A stretch of 11,378 bases of DNA. Origin: Methanosarcinales archaeon. Its GTDB lineage: Archaea; Halobacteriota; Syntropharchaeia; Alkanophagales; Methanospirareceae. Positions 1 through 6,009 of the stretch are shown in pieces. Numbering within the stretch: the stretch's first letter is position 1; the number at the start of each line of letters is the position of its first letter. The translations under genes and the position numbers were made by a program. Below the pieces are notes generated by a model, which ran no database searches, was not told where the DNA came from, and worked only from the letters and a program-made list of their open reading frames with translations. The stretch is taken from NCBI GenBank assembly GCA_025464585.1, contig JAODGL010000028.1, positions 1 through 11,378 of the forward strand. Direction: 5' to 3'.

Positions 1-495
1 AGTTACGCTTATTTTGTCATAAGGTGCATATTCTGGCAGACCAAGCGTTCCGTCACCAAGCGTCACCGTCACATGCTTATATCCCGCTCGCTTCAGGTTC
101 TCTCTCGAATATTCCACCAACCACTGTATCCTTTCTACGGAATATACATGTCCTGCTTCTCCTATTATCTCTGCAATGACCGCGGCATGGTATCCCGAAC
201 CCGCACCAACTTCGAGCACTTTCTCTCCCTTCTCCAGCTCCAGGTAATCACACATCATCGCGACCATGTGTGGTGCGCTTATCGTTTGACCTTCCCCAAT
301 AGGCAGTGGATAATCGCCGTATGCTTGAGCTCTAAGATGATTCGGGACAAAAAGGTGCCTTTTGACATGCATCATCGCTTCTAACACCTCCTCACCGATA
401 CCATATGTTCTGAGAAGCTCCACCAACTTCCTCCTTTCACCCCCAAAATCCCTCTCCTCTTCGTTCCGTTCCCTATTCTCTTCCTCTGCTTTCAT
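1..495 (-). CDS. pcm: Protein-L-isoaspartate O-methyltransferase, N-terminal part (cut by window edge)
   Basis: My own translation of the minus strand gives 165 residues open to the window edge. The enzyme uses S-adenosylmethionine to methylate L-isoaspartyl residues in aged cytosolic proteins so that they can revert to aspartate. The family signature GQTISAPHMVAMM is at residues 69-81, the SAM-binding motif I VLEVGAGSGYHAA at 93-105, and a GDG turn at 147-149; the C-terminal part lies outside the window. The gene is last in the aIF1A-rio1-KH-pcm run and its ATG overlaps the KH gene by 23 nt. The first 24 residues are rich in Glu and Arg and poorly family-like. A strong AAAGGAGG lies just before in-frame TTG (426) and GTG (423) codons, so the true start could be there, trimming about 24 residues. 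Function is very likely; the start is uncertain. Confidence 0.92.
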   Translation of the reverse strand, partial: MKAEEENRERNEEERDFGGERRKLVELLRTYGIGEEVLEAMMHVKRHLFVPNHLRAQAYGDYPLPIGEGQTISAPHMVAMMCDYLELEKGEKVLEVGAGSGYHAAVIAEIIGEAGHVYSVERIQWLVEYSRENLKRAGYKHVTVTLGDGTLGLPEYAPYDKISVT

Positions 496-1030
496 CGGCG
501 AAAAAATCCCCCTCCTCTTCTCTCCTCTTCCTCTCCAATAACGAGTAAACCGTGCTATGAGGTACACCATTTATCAGCATCTCTATTGCCTCATGCGCAG
601 TTCTTATCTGGTGCGAATAACCGATTATGCCTATGGTCTTTCCATAAACAGAGATTTTAGCATCCGTAAGGTTCTCTATCACTCTTCTCGTTCTCCCATT
701 TCGCCCTATCACACGCCCTTTCACTCTTTTTAGCGTCTTCGGCGTGAGATGAGCGATGGAAATGACATCGAATAAGAGCAAATCATCTTCAAGGAGTGTA
801 AAGGCATTTTCAGGCGAAAAACCTCTACCTATCGCTTTTATTACATCTACAACTCTGAGCGCCTTTACGGGGTCTCCACCCTCTATGCTTTCTATATACA
901 CCTCACCCTCATTACTATCTACTTCTATCCTGGTCCCGGATTTCTCCTCTATCCTCTCTTTTACGAGTCCGTTATGACCGATTAACACGCCTATTCTATC
1001 CAGAGGAATCTTGACATACTGTGTTACCAT
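473..1030 (-). CDS. Archaeal two-KH-domain RNA-binding protein (Pno1/Dim2/Krr1-like)
   Basis: A 185-residue protein with two KH modules. The first GxxG loop is GHNG at residues 18-21, within an opening typical of archaeal Pno1/Dim2 homologues. The second is GRNG at 109-112, preceded by KGRVIG and followed by a helix and the strand AKISV. The eukaryotic relative binds the 3' end of pre-18S rRNA during small-subunit maturation, and a similar role in 16S processing is inferred here. Its position directly behind aIF1A and rio1 repeats a widespread archaeal gene order and supports this. The C-terminal 20 residues are charged and probably flexible. No good Shine-Dalgarno precedes the ATG; instead a 31-nt spacer containing a short tandem repeat separates it from rio1. 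The 3' end overlaps pcm. Confidence 0.9.
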   Translation of the reverse strand: MVTQYVKIPLDRIGVLIGHNGLVKERIEEKSGTRIEVDSNEGEVYIESIEGGDPVKALRVVDVIKAIGRGFSPENAFTLLEDDLLLFDVISIAHLTPKTLKRVKGRVIGRNGRTRRVIENLTDAKISVYGKTIGIIGYSHQIRTAHEAIEMLINGVPHSTVYSLLERKRREEEGDFFADESRGRE

Positions 1031-1039
1031 TTTTGACCA

Positions 1040-1066
1040 CAGATTGCACAGATTACACTGATTAAT
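1040..1066. repeat. 9-bp tandem repeat in the rio1/KH gene spacer
   Basis: Three consecutive 9-mers are seen on the plus strand: CAGATTGCA (1040-1048), CAGATTACA (1049-1057) and the degenerate CTGATTAAT (1058-1066). The array fills most of the only real gap in an otherwise overlapping operon and covers the rio1 stop codon (1062-1064). On the coding strand it reads as repeated AATCTGTG-type units. The repeat is visible directly; its origin or function is unknown. Confidence 0.7.
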
Positions 1067-1928
1067 CTTTTATCAACCTTTTGTATTTTATTATTTTCAT
1101 TACTTCATCTTCTGAGCAGTCCAGACCGAGTTTGTTAAAGAATTTAACGACGTTTTTCACATCACGCCTGAAGAAAGCGTCAGCGTTTGGATGCTCTAAG
1201 AGCAATGATTGCCCCATATCTATTATTACAGGCTCTATTTCTATTTCACCTGCGTTTACACCTGCAACTTCTCTCTCTGCATATCCTTTCATCAATATAT
1301 TGAACTCACTGAGGTCTGCATGCACCATCGCCCCGCGCTCATACATGATTTTTATATATGAAATGATGCGAGAAAAGAGCTCTTCGAGGTCAAAATCGAG
1401 TTCAAGCACTTCTACCGGGACGTTTCTCAAGATTGGTGCTGCTATACCCTCTTTTCCTATAAACTCCATTATCAGCACGTTCTTATCACATGCAATCGGC
1501 TTGGGAACTCTAACACCGATGTCAAAAGCCCTTTTCAGGTTCTTTTGCTCCTTACGAGCCCAGGTGAATATGATACTTTTGCGGTCCCTCTTTATATTTT
1601 CAAACCTCGGGTCGCCAATAATATAGTCAAGCATGACATTAAAGTTAGAGGTGCTTACTTTATACATCTTTATCGCCAATTCCTCCTCTTCTGCTCCTAT
1701 TCCATGAAATATAATGGCTTCCTTACCGCTACTTATGGGACCACCCAACGCTTTTATTATTCCTCTTTTTGCGAATTTATACAGTGTTTCCAGAGTGGGG
1801 ATGTCGAGAACGTACAGCTCCGTTTTTCTATCCCGGTAGTCCTTAATCCGCTTCTTACCTTTGGGCAGTTGCCTTTCTTCCCTCCGTAGCCATTTCTCTA
1901 CTTCAAGTAGCCCTTCTTTCTTAACCAT
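1062..1928 (-). CDS. rio1: RIO1-family atypical serine protein kinase/ATPase
   Basis: A 288-residue protein with the RIO kinase fold. It shows the RIO1-type nucleotide loop SSGKEA at 66-71 (the family more often has STGKEA), the ATP-binding lysine K87 in AIKMYK, and the catalytic loop HADLSEFN at 203-210 with Asp205 and Asn210. The metal-binding IIDMGQ is at 235-240 (Asp237), followed by the RIO1-typical HPNADAFFRRDVKN segment. RIO1 acts on late pre-40S particles in eukaryotes, and archaeal homologues are linked to small-subunit maturation. The enzyme is cytosolic and soluble. Length is normal for archaea, with a basic N-terminal stretch (residues 1-35). The start overlaps the aIF1A end by 31 nt, suggesting translational coupling. 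All catalytic residues are present, so it should be active. Confidence 0.95.
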   Translation of the reverse strand: MVKKEGLLEVEKWLRREERQLPKGKKRIKDYRDRKTELYVLDIPTLETLYKFAKRGIIKALGGPISSGKEAIIFHGIGAEEEELAIKMYKVSTSNFNVMLDYIIGDPRFENIKRDRKSIIFTWARKEQKNLKRAFDIGVRVPKPIACDKNVLIMEFIGKEGIAAPILRNVPVEVLELDFDLEELFSRIISYIKIMYERGAMVHADLSEFNILMKGYAEREVAGVNAGEIEIEPVIIDMGQSLLLEHPNADAFFRRDVKNVVKFFNKLGLDCSEDEVMKIIKYKRLIKD

Positions 1929-2221
1929 TCTACTTGAGGTCTTTTATAGCGATAGATGAGGTCTGCCTTTTCATCCTGAAAGTCCCAAGGAACAATTATA
2001 ACTACATCCCCAACTTTTATCCATTCTCGCCTCTTTAACCTGCCTGGGATTCGAGCCATTCTTTCTATTCCATCTACGCACTGCACCGTTACTCTTCTCC
2101 CACCTAACATCTTCTCCACCACGCCTAACACTTCCCTATTCCTTTTTTGGGGGATACGTACACGTATTACTTCTTCTGTTCTTTCCGATTTATCCAATTT
2201 TTCCTCCTCTTCGACGACCAT
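1898..2221 (-). CDS. eif1A: Archaeal translation initiation factor aIF1A
   Basis: A 107-residue OB-fold protein equivalent to bacterial IF1 and eukaryotic eIF1A, which binds the A site of the small subunit during initiation. The core runs from VIRVRIP (18-24) through GVVEKMLGGRRVTVQCVDG (33-51), MARIPGRLKRREWIKVGD (55-72) and VPWDFQDEKADLIYRY (77-92), all typical of the archaeal family. It is the first gene of the minus-strand operon aIF1A-rio1-KH-pcm. The start is ambiguous. The ATG at 2221 has GGAGG only 1 nt upstream, which is too close to serve it. A second GAGGAGG lies 5 nt before an in-frame TTG (codon 9, at 2197), which would give a 99-residue protein. The identity is not affected. Confidence 0.95.
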   Translation of the reverse strand: MVVEEEEKLDKSERTEEVIRVRIPQKRNREVLGVVEKMLGGRRVTVQCVDGIERMARIPGRLKRREWIKVGDVVIIVPWDFQDEKADLIYRYKRPQVEWLRKKGYLK

Positions 2222-2314
2222 TCCTCCTCTGGCACTTATTCATGCTTTTGTCCTGAATCTTTGCGAAATATTTAAATTAAGTTTTTTATATAAAAGAAGA
2301 GGAAGGAGAAAGAG
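2222..2314. promoter_or_regulatory. Divergent promoter region between aIF1A operon and arvABC
   Basis: This 93-bp gap separates two divergent operons. Two AT-rich boxes are visible: AAATATTTAAATTA at 2266-2279 and TTTATATAAAAG at 2285-2296. The first is nearly symmetrical and could serve as a TATA element in both directions, about 25 bp from a start site near 2246 for the minus operon or near 2297 for arvA. For arvA, GGAAGGAG (2301-2308) lies 6 nt before the ATG, a good ribosome binding site. No other conserved operator is evident. Confidence 0.55.
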
Positions 2315-3016
2315 ATGAAGGCGAAAGGGAGGAAGGGTATTTTATCGCGGCTAATAAAAGCTTTGTTTTTCAGGAAGAGAACAGCAAAAATTGGCATCTA
2401 CGGACCGCCGAATGCAGGGAAAACTACTTTGGCGAATAGAATAATTCATACCTTTGTGGATGAGAACGAGGATATGGGGGTATCCACGGAGGTACCACAT
2501 GAGACGAGAAGAGCGGTCAGAAGGAGCGGGATAATCATAGACCTGAAATCGAAGTCAATGCAAAATCCAAATTCAATTCTGGACTCGAAGCCCGGGAGAA
2601 GGAAAGCAAAAGCAAAGTTGAAGCTGGACGTGGTGGATACCCCGGGATTAGCGACCAAAATAGACTTTCATGAGTTCATGGCTTATGGTTTAGAAGAAGA
2701 AGAGGCGAAGAGGAGGGCAAAGGAGGCGACAGAAGGAGTTATAGAGGCGATAAAATGGCTTGACGATATTGACGGCATTGTGCTCCTGATGGATTCTACC
2801 AAAGACCCATATACGCAGACTAACATTGTGATCATTGGTAATATGGAAGCAAGAGGAACGCCTGTTATTATCGCTGCAAATAAAGTGGACTTAGCAGATG
2901 CAGCTCCGCAAAGGATAATAAATGCTTTTCCTCAGCATCCCGTCATACCTATTTCGGCATTGAAAGGAGAGAATATGGAGGAGCTGTATGAGGAAATGGC
3001 GAGGAGGTTCAGGTAA
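2315..3016 (+). CDS. arvA: ArvA/OapA-type Ras-superfamily (Era-like) small GTPase
   Basis: A 233-residue GTPase with all nucleotide-binding motifs: G1 GPPNAGKTT (30-38), a G2 region in STEVPHETRRA (57-67), G3 DTPG (108-111), G4 NKVD (189-192) and G5 SALKG (214-218). The EVPHETRRA and AFPQHPV blocks match the euryarchaeal ArvA/OapA family. In Haloferax volcanii this GTPase (ArvA) drives extracellular vesicle formation, and the same genes were earlier named oapABC for lying near a replication origin. A basic, hydrophobic N-terminal helix (residues 8-21) might contact membrane; this is inference. Residues about 79-101 form a Lys/Ser-rich insertion before G3 that I do not recall from haloarchaeal relatives. 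A good ribosome binding site precedes the ATG. It is followed directly by arvB, whose start is 1 nt after the stop. Confidence 0.9.
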   Translation: MKAKGRKGILSRLIKALFFRKRTAKIGIYGPPNAGKTTLANRIIHTFVDENEDMGVSTEVPHETRRAVRRSGIIIDLKSKSMQNPNSILDSKPGRRKAKAKLKLDVVDTPGLATKIDFHEFMAYGLEEEEAKRRAKEATEGVIEAIKWLDDIDGIVLLMDSTKDPYTQTNIVIIGNMEARGTPVIIAANKVDLADAAPQRIINAFPQHPVIPISALKGENMEELYEEMARRFR

Positions 3017-3017
3017 A

Positions 3018-3350
3018 ATGGAAATAAAGATGGACATGATATCGGAAGACAAAATCAATTCAATGGGGTCGATGGAGAAGCTGAGATTTGTGCTGGATGG
3101 CGTAAAATCCGGGAACATAGTGGTGTTGGAGGGTGGTCTGACGCCAGAGGAGCAGATGAAACTGATAGAGCTCACGATGACTGAGGTGAACGAAGATTTC
3201 CCGGGAATAGAGATGAGTGGATATCCTGCAAAAAGAGGTTTCTTAAATTTGAGAAGAAAGACCCGGCTCACCGTGATAGGACCTGCAAAGGTGATGCGCA
3301 CGATAAAGAAGGAAAAGGACTTAATAAGTGCGATGATTTCTGCAATCTAA
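3018..3350 (+). CDS. arvB: DUF2073 protein, ArvB/OapB family
   Basis: A 110-residue archaeal protein of the DUF2073 family, the constant partner of the ArvA GTPase. Family blocks seen include MISEDKINSMGSMEKLRFVL (residues 6-25), GNIVVLEGGLTPEEQMKLIE (31-50) and a C-terminal RLTVIGPAKVMRTI strand-helix. The biochemical role is not established; the Haloferax homologue belongs to the vesicle-associated arvABC group. I chose the ATG at 3018 because it lies 1 nt after the arvA stop, has GAGGAGG 10 nt upstream, and begins where family homology begins. An in-frame start 30 nt upstream lies inside arvA and adds a non-family stretch. No transmembrane segment or signal peptide is visible. Confidence 0.88.
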   Translation: MEIKMDMISEDKINSMGSMEKLRFVLDGVKSGNIVVLEGGLTPEEQMKLIELTMTEVNEDFPGIEMSGYPAKRGFLNLRRKTRLTVIGPAKVMRTIKKEKDLISAMISAI

Positions 3351-3370
3351 AATGTGGGAAATAATTAGAT

Positions 3371-3724
3371 ATGCACAAGTGTTTGAAATGCGGAAAGAAA
3401 TTTGAAAAGCTAACGAAGGAGATGTTAAGAGGTTGCCCGGAATGTGGGGGGAATCTTTTTCTGTACATAAAGGAAGGGGAGGATATAAGCGCAGCGGATT
3501 TAGTGGACAGGATAAAAATAGAGGATAAAGTGCCCTTAGAAGGGGAGAGAATAGAGAGTTTAAGGATTTTGAGTCCCGGTGTGTATGAACTCAATTTGGA
3601 TGCGTTGTTAGAGCGGAAGGGTATAATTATGAAGATAAAAGAGAATGGTTCTTACGCAATTCATTTGCCTTCTTTATTTGTAAAAAATAAGCAGAAGCAG
3701 AAGCATAGATGGTTTTTGAAATGA
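3371..3724 (+). CDS. arvC: Zinc-ribbon protein, OapC/ArvC family
   Basis: A 117-residue protein starting with a zinc ribbon (Cys4, Cys7, Cys22, Cys25 in CLKC and CPEC), followed by a charged linker. A conserved C-terminal module VYELNLDALLERKGIIMKIK then continues through HLPSLF. This two-part layout is that of the archaeal OapC/ArvC family, found with the ArvA GTPase and DUF2073 protein. The linker is short compared with my memory of haloarchaeal forms. The last 13 residues are strongly basic (KNKQKQKHRWFLK). It probably acts in the cytosol with ArvA and ArvB; no activity is known to me. The gene starts 20 nt after arvB, with no clear Shine-Dalgarno. Confidence 0.85.
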   Translation: MHKCLKCGKKFEKLTKEMLRGCPECGGNLFLYIKEGEDISAADLVDRIKIEDKVPLEGERIESLRILSPGVYELNLDALLERKGIIMKIKENGSYAIHLPSLFVKNKQKQKHRWFLK

Positions 3725-3731
3725 AAGAACC

Positions 3732-3739
3732 TTTTTATT
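3732..3739 (+). promoter_or_regulatory. TATA-like box before first glycosyltransferase gene
   Basis: TTTTTATT lies in the 40-bp gap after arvC, about 29 bp before the ATG at 3765. There is no Shine-Dalgarno in the gap, so this spacing fits a leaderless or very short-leader archaeal transcript. The gene may thus be transcribed independently of arvABC, although read-through is also possible. Confidence 0.4.
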
Positions 3740-3764
3740 CTCAACTCCACTTAACTATTTAAAG

Positions 3765-4886
3765 ATGAAAGTCGCATACGTATCAACCTATCTTCCTCAG
3801 CAGTGTGGAATTGCCACTTATACGGATTATCTCATTCATGAGCTCCAAAAGGTGAGTCGTGGATTGGAAATTAAGGTGGTTGCTGAGAAGTATGCGGCGC
3901 CAGTTAACCAGAAGAGATTTGAAGTCGTCCCATGCTGGGATAGGAATGGAGATTATGTAGAACCAATCATCAGCAATACGCAGGACGCAGATGTGGTCCA
4001 TATTCAACATGAATACGCCATCTATGGTTTTGACGACAGACTGCCCACGCTGCTCGATAGATTGTCTGCAAAAAGGACTATAATAACTATCCATTGTATA
4101 AGACCAGGTCAATTCTGTGAAAGAGGAGAGGTGGACGAGAGATTCGCTAAGAGAATTGCCGAGCTTGCTGACGAGGTTATTGTCCATCGCGATTCGCAGA
4201 AGGCGATACTGAGGCGGCTTGGAATACCAGCGAAGAAGATTCATATTATTCCTCATGGCACTGTGCTCAGTAATGTAGATAAGGAGGTTTCGCGGAAGCG
4301 ACTAAAATTACCGGAAAAGGGGAAGATAATTACTGCATTTGGGTTTGTCAATACCTTTAAAGGTCTGGACGTTTCTCTTGAAGTGCTGAGGGAGATAAGG
4401 AAAGAAGTCGAAGATGCATATCTATTTATTGCGGGTGAGGTTCCGCCTACCGCACCAAAAAAAGCAAGGGATTACGTCAAAAAGCTCAGAAAGCAAATAA
4501 AAGAACTCAAACTTACCGAAAACGTGATATTTCGCAATAAATTCTTTCCAAATGAGGAGATACCATATATATTTGGTGCGTCGGATATTGCTTTGTTCAC
4601 GCATTATCACGAAGATAGGTCTGTTTCTGGTTCTATTCACCTCGCAATAGGAGCAAAGAAACCTGTTATTGCCTACCGGATACCGAAGTTTGAAGTACTG
4701 AAAAATATTTGTGACGAACTGCTTATACTTCCAAACAACGTATCAGGGATTGCAAAAACAGCAGTTCGCATTTTCGAGGACAAAGAATTTGAACGTTATA
4801 TACTTGAAAGAACGGAAAGATACCGCCGAGCAACCTCCTGGCCAGTGACGGTACGCAAGCATCTAAAATTGTATAAAGGCTTGTGA
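3765..4886 (+). CDS. GT4-like (GT-B fold) glycosyltransferase
   Basis: A 373-residue, probably cytosolic enzyme with the two Rossmann-like lobes of GT-B retaining glycosyltransferases. The acceptor lobe opens with MKVAYVSTYLPQQCGIATYT (1-20), containing the usual Gly-rich GIATY turn, and has VVHIQHEYAIYG (77-88). The donor lobe includes KIHIIPHGT (158-166), AFGFVNTFKGLD (191-202) and SDIALFTH followed by RSVSGSIHLAIGA (285-297). The second glutamate of the usual EX7E signature is not where expected (Ile/His instead), so this is a divergent subgroup. It would transfer a sugar from a nucleotide donor to an unknown acceptor. It sits 40 nt after arvC and upstream of a second related glycosyltransferase and a GH130 gene, suggesting a shared glycan product. 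Sugar specificity cannot be read from sequence. Confidence 0.85.
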   Translation: MKVAYVSTYLPQQCGIATYTDYLIHELQKVSRGLEIKVVAEKYAAPVNQKRFEVVPCWDRNGDYVEPIISNTQDADVVHIQHEYAIYGFDDRLPTLLDRLSAKRTIITIHCIRPGQFCERGEVDERFAKRIAELADEVIVHRDSQKAILRRLGIPAKKIHIIPHGTVLSNVDKEVSRKRLKLPEKGKIITAFGFVNTFKGLDVSLEVLREIRKEVEDAYLFIAGEVPPTAPKKARDYVKKLRKQIKELKLTENVIFRNKFFPNEEIPYIFGASDIALFTHYHEDRSVSGSIHLAIGAKKPVIAYRIPKFEVLKNICDELLILPNNVSGIAKTAVRIFEDKEFERYILERTERYRRATSWPVTVRKHLKLYKGL

Positions 4887-4910
4887 CTGCAACAAACAAA
4901 TATAGAAAAC

Positions 4911-4920
4911 TATATATAAT
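4911..4920 (+). promoter_or_regulatory. TATA box and ribosome binding site of second glycosyltransferase gene
   Basis: TATATATAAT at 4911-4920 lies in the 81-bp gap 4887-4967. A start site near 4940 is expected. GAGGGAG (4954-4960) lies 7 nt before the ATG at 4968, a clear Shine-Dalgarno. The second glycosyltransferase/GH130 pair therefore probably has its own promoter with a leader of about 28 nt. Confidence 0.5.
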
Positions 4921-4967
4921 GCCTTCAATCCATTGCTAATAATATGCAGTAATGAGGGAGTATAAGA

Positions 4968-6005
4968 ATGAAGATCGCGGTGATGACACACTGGAATGAC
5001 GAAACAGGTGCTGCGGTACATGCAAAAGCACTGGTGAATGCGTGGCTGGAGATGGGACATAAGGTGACCGTATTCAGTTTTTTCAGGGATGCGATTGAGG
5101 CAGATAAACTTACGGGTAAGGATGAGCGTTACGTAATAAGATGCTTTGGAAAAAACTCTCTGGATCCAAGACCCGTTCTCACGACAGAATTTGACATCTT
5201 CGTCGTGGAGGATTTAAAGTCTCTCCCCGTAGAACAGCTCGTAAAGATATTCCCGATGATTAGAGAGCGAGCACGAACGGTTCATGTCGTTCACGAAAAT
5301 AAGTTACCAAAGGAGGCGTGGTTTTATCAGCTTCCCTGGGATAAAGTGATTTATTTTGATGAGCGGCAAGATTTTCTGCGCGATGTTTTTCCCGATGCAG
5401 TGTACATCCCCTTTCCCTGTTTCCCTGTAAGGCGTGGGGACAAATATGAAAGCAGAAAAAGGCTTGGATTGCCCGAGGACAAGAAGATAATCTTCTCTTT
5501 CTGTCAGAGGGAATTTTGTCCATATCTGAGATACCTGTGTGAGGAGTTGAAGCATAAAGCGATTTTATTATTCGTGATTTATCCGGGCTACGAGATGCTT
5601 GAGAGGGAGCTGGCACCGCCATGGATGATTGTTCGAGAAGAGGGGGCTTTATCCGAAGAGCGGTTTGACGAGTATCTATTTGCTTCGGATGCCGTTATCT
5701 TCCATAAATACCATGCCAAATACCCCAGGCTGGTTTCCGCAACCATCTTTCAGGCGATAGGTGCTGGTTGCCCAATCTTTATACCACAGCAATCCGAGTA
5801 CTTCCAGCCATTAAAGGATGAAGTGGTCTATTATAGCGATACCGAGGACCTGTGCCGGAAATTGGTTGACTTTTGTGAAGATGAGAGTATCGCAAAGCGC
5901 GTTATAGAAGCGGAAGAGGTGTACACACATATAAGGTCTGCGGATAAGATAGCAGAGATATACATAGACGTTTTTACCGAGGTATTGAAGGAGAGGGGGT
6001 TGTAA
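4968..6005 (+). CDS. GT-B-fold glycosyltransferase-like protein, paired with GH130
   Basis: A 345-residue protein with a GT-B-like start (KIAVMTHWNDETGAAVHAKA, 2-21) and Rossmann-type strands such as HKVTVFSF (31-38) and FDIFVVEDL (75-83). Its donor-lobe region SDAVIFHKYH with RLVSATIFQAIGAG (254-267) parallels the same block in the preceding glycosyltransferase, so the two are distant paralogues. Like its neighbour it lacks a textbook EX7E motif. No membrane segment is visible, so it should be cytosolic. The stop is only 4 nt before the GH130 start, so they form an operon, and the pair probably builds and breaks the same glycoside. Specific donor and acceptor are unknown. The ATG has a good ribosome binding site. 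Confidence 0.72.
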   Translation: MKIAVMTHWNDETGAAVHAKALVNAWLEMGHKVTVFSFFRDAIEADKLTGKDERYVIRCFGKNSLDPRPVLTTEFDIFVVEDLKSLPVEQLVKIFPMIRERARTVHVVHENKLPKEAWFYQLPWDKVIYFDERQDFLRDVFPDAVYIPFPCFPVRRGDKYESRKRLGLPEDKKIIFSFCQREFCPYLRYLCEELKHKAILLFVIYPGYEMLERELAPPWMIVREEGALSEERFDEYLFASDAVIFHKYHAKYPRLVSATIFQAIGAGCPIFIPQQSEYFQPLKDEVVYYSDTEDLCRKLVDFCEDESIAKRVIEAEEVYTHIRSADKIAEIYIDVFTEVLKERGL

Positions 6006-6009
6006 TTGG

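Noticed and set aside
73..384. Plus-strand open frame of 103 codons
   Set aside because: It lies antisense to the clear isoaspartyl methyltransferase reading frame and resembles no family.
1081..1889. Two plus-strand open frames antisense to rio1
   Set aside because: The minus strand carries an intact RIO1 kinase with all catalytic residues; the plus-strand frames are Ser/Phe-rich antisense translations.
2891..3594. Minus-strand open frames opposite arvB and arvC
   Set aside because: Antisense shadows of well-supported family members, without promoter or ribosome binding signals.
2315..3724. Replication origin next to the oap/arv genes
   Set aside because: In Haloferax these genes lie near an origin, but no orc1/cdc6 gene or origin-box repeats are seen here.
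5260..5622. Minus-strand open frames within the second glycosyltransferase gene
   Set aside because: Out-of-frame antisense; the plus-strand protein is continuous and family-like.
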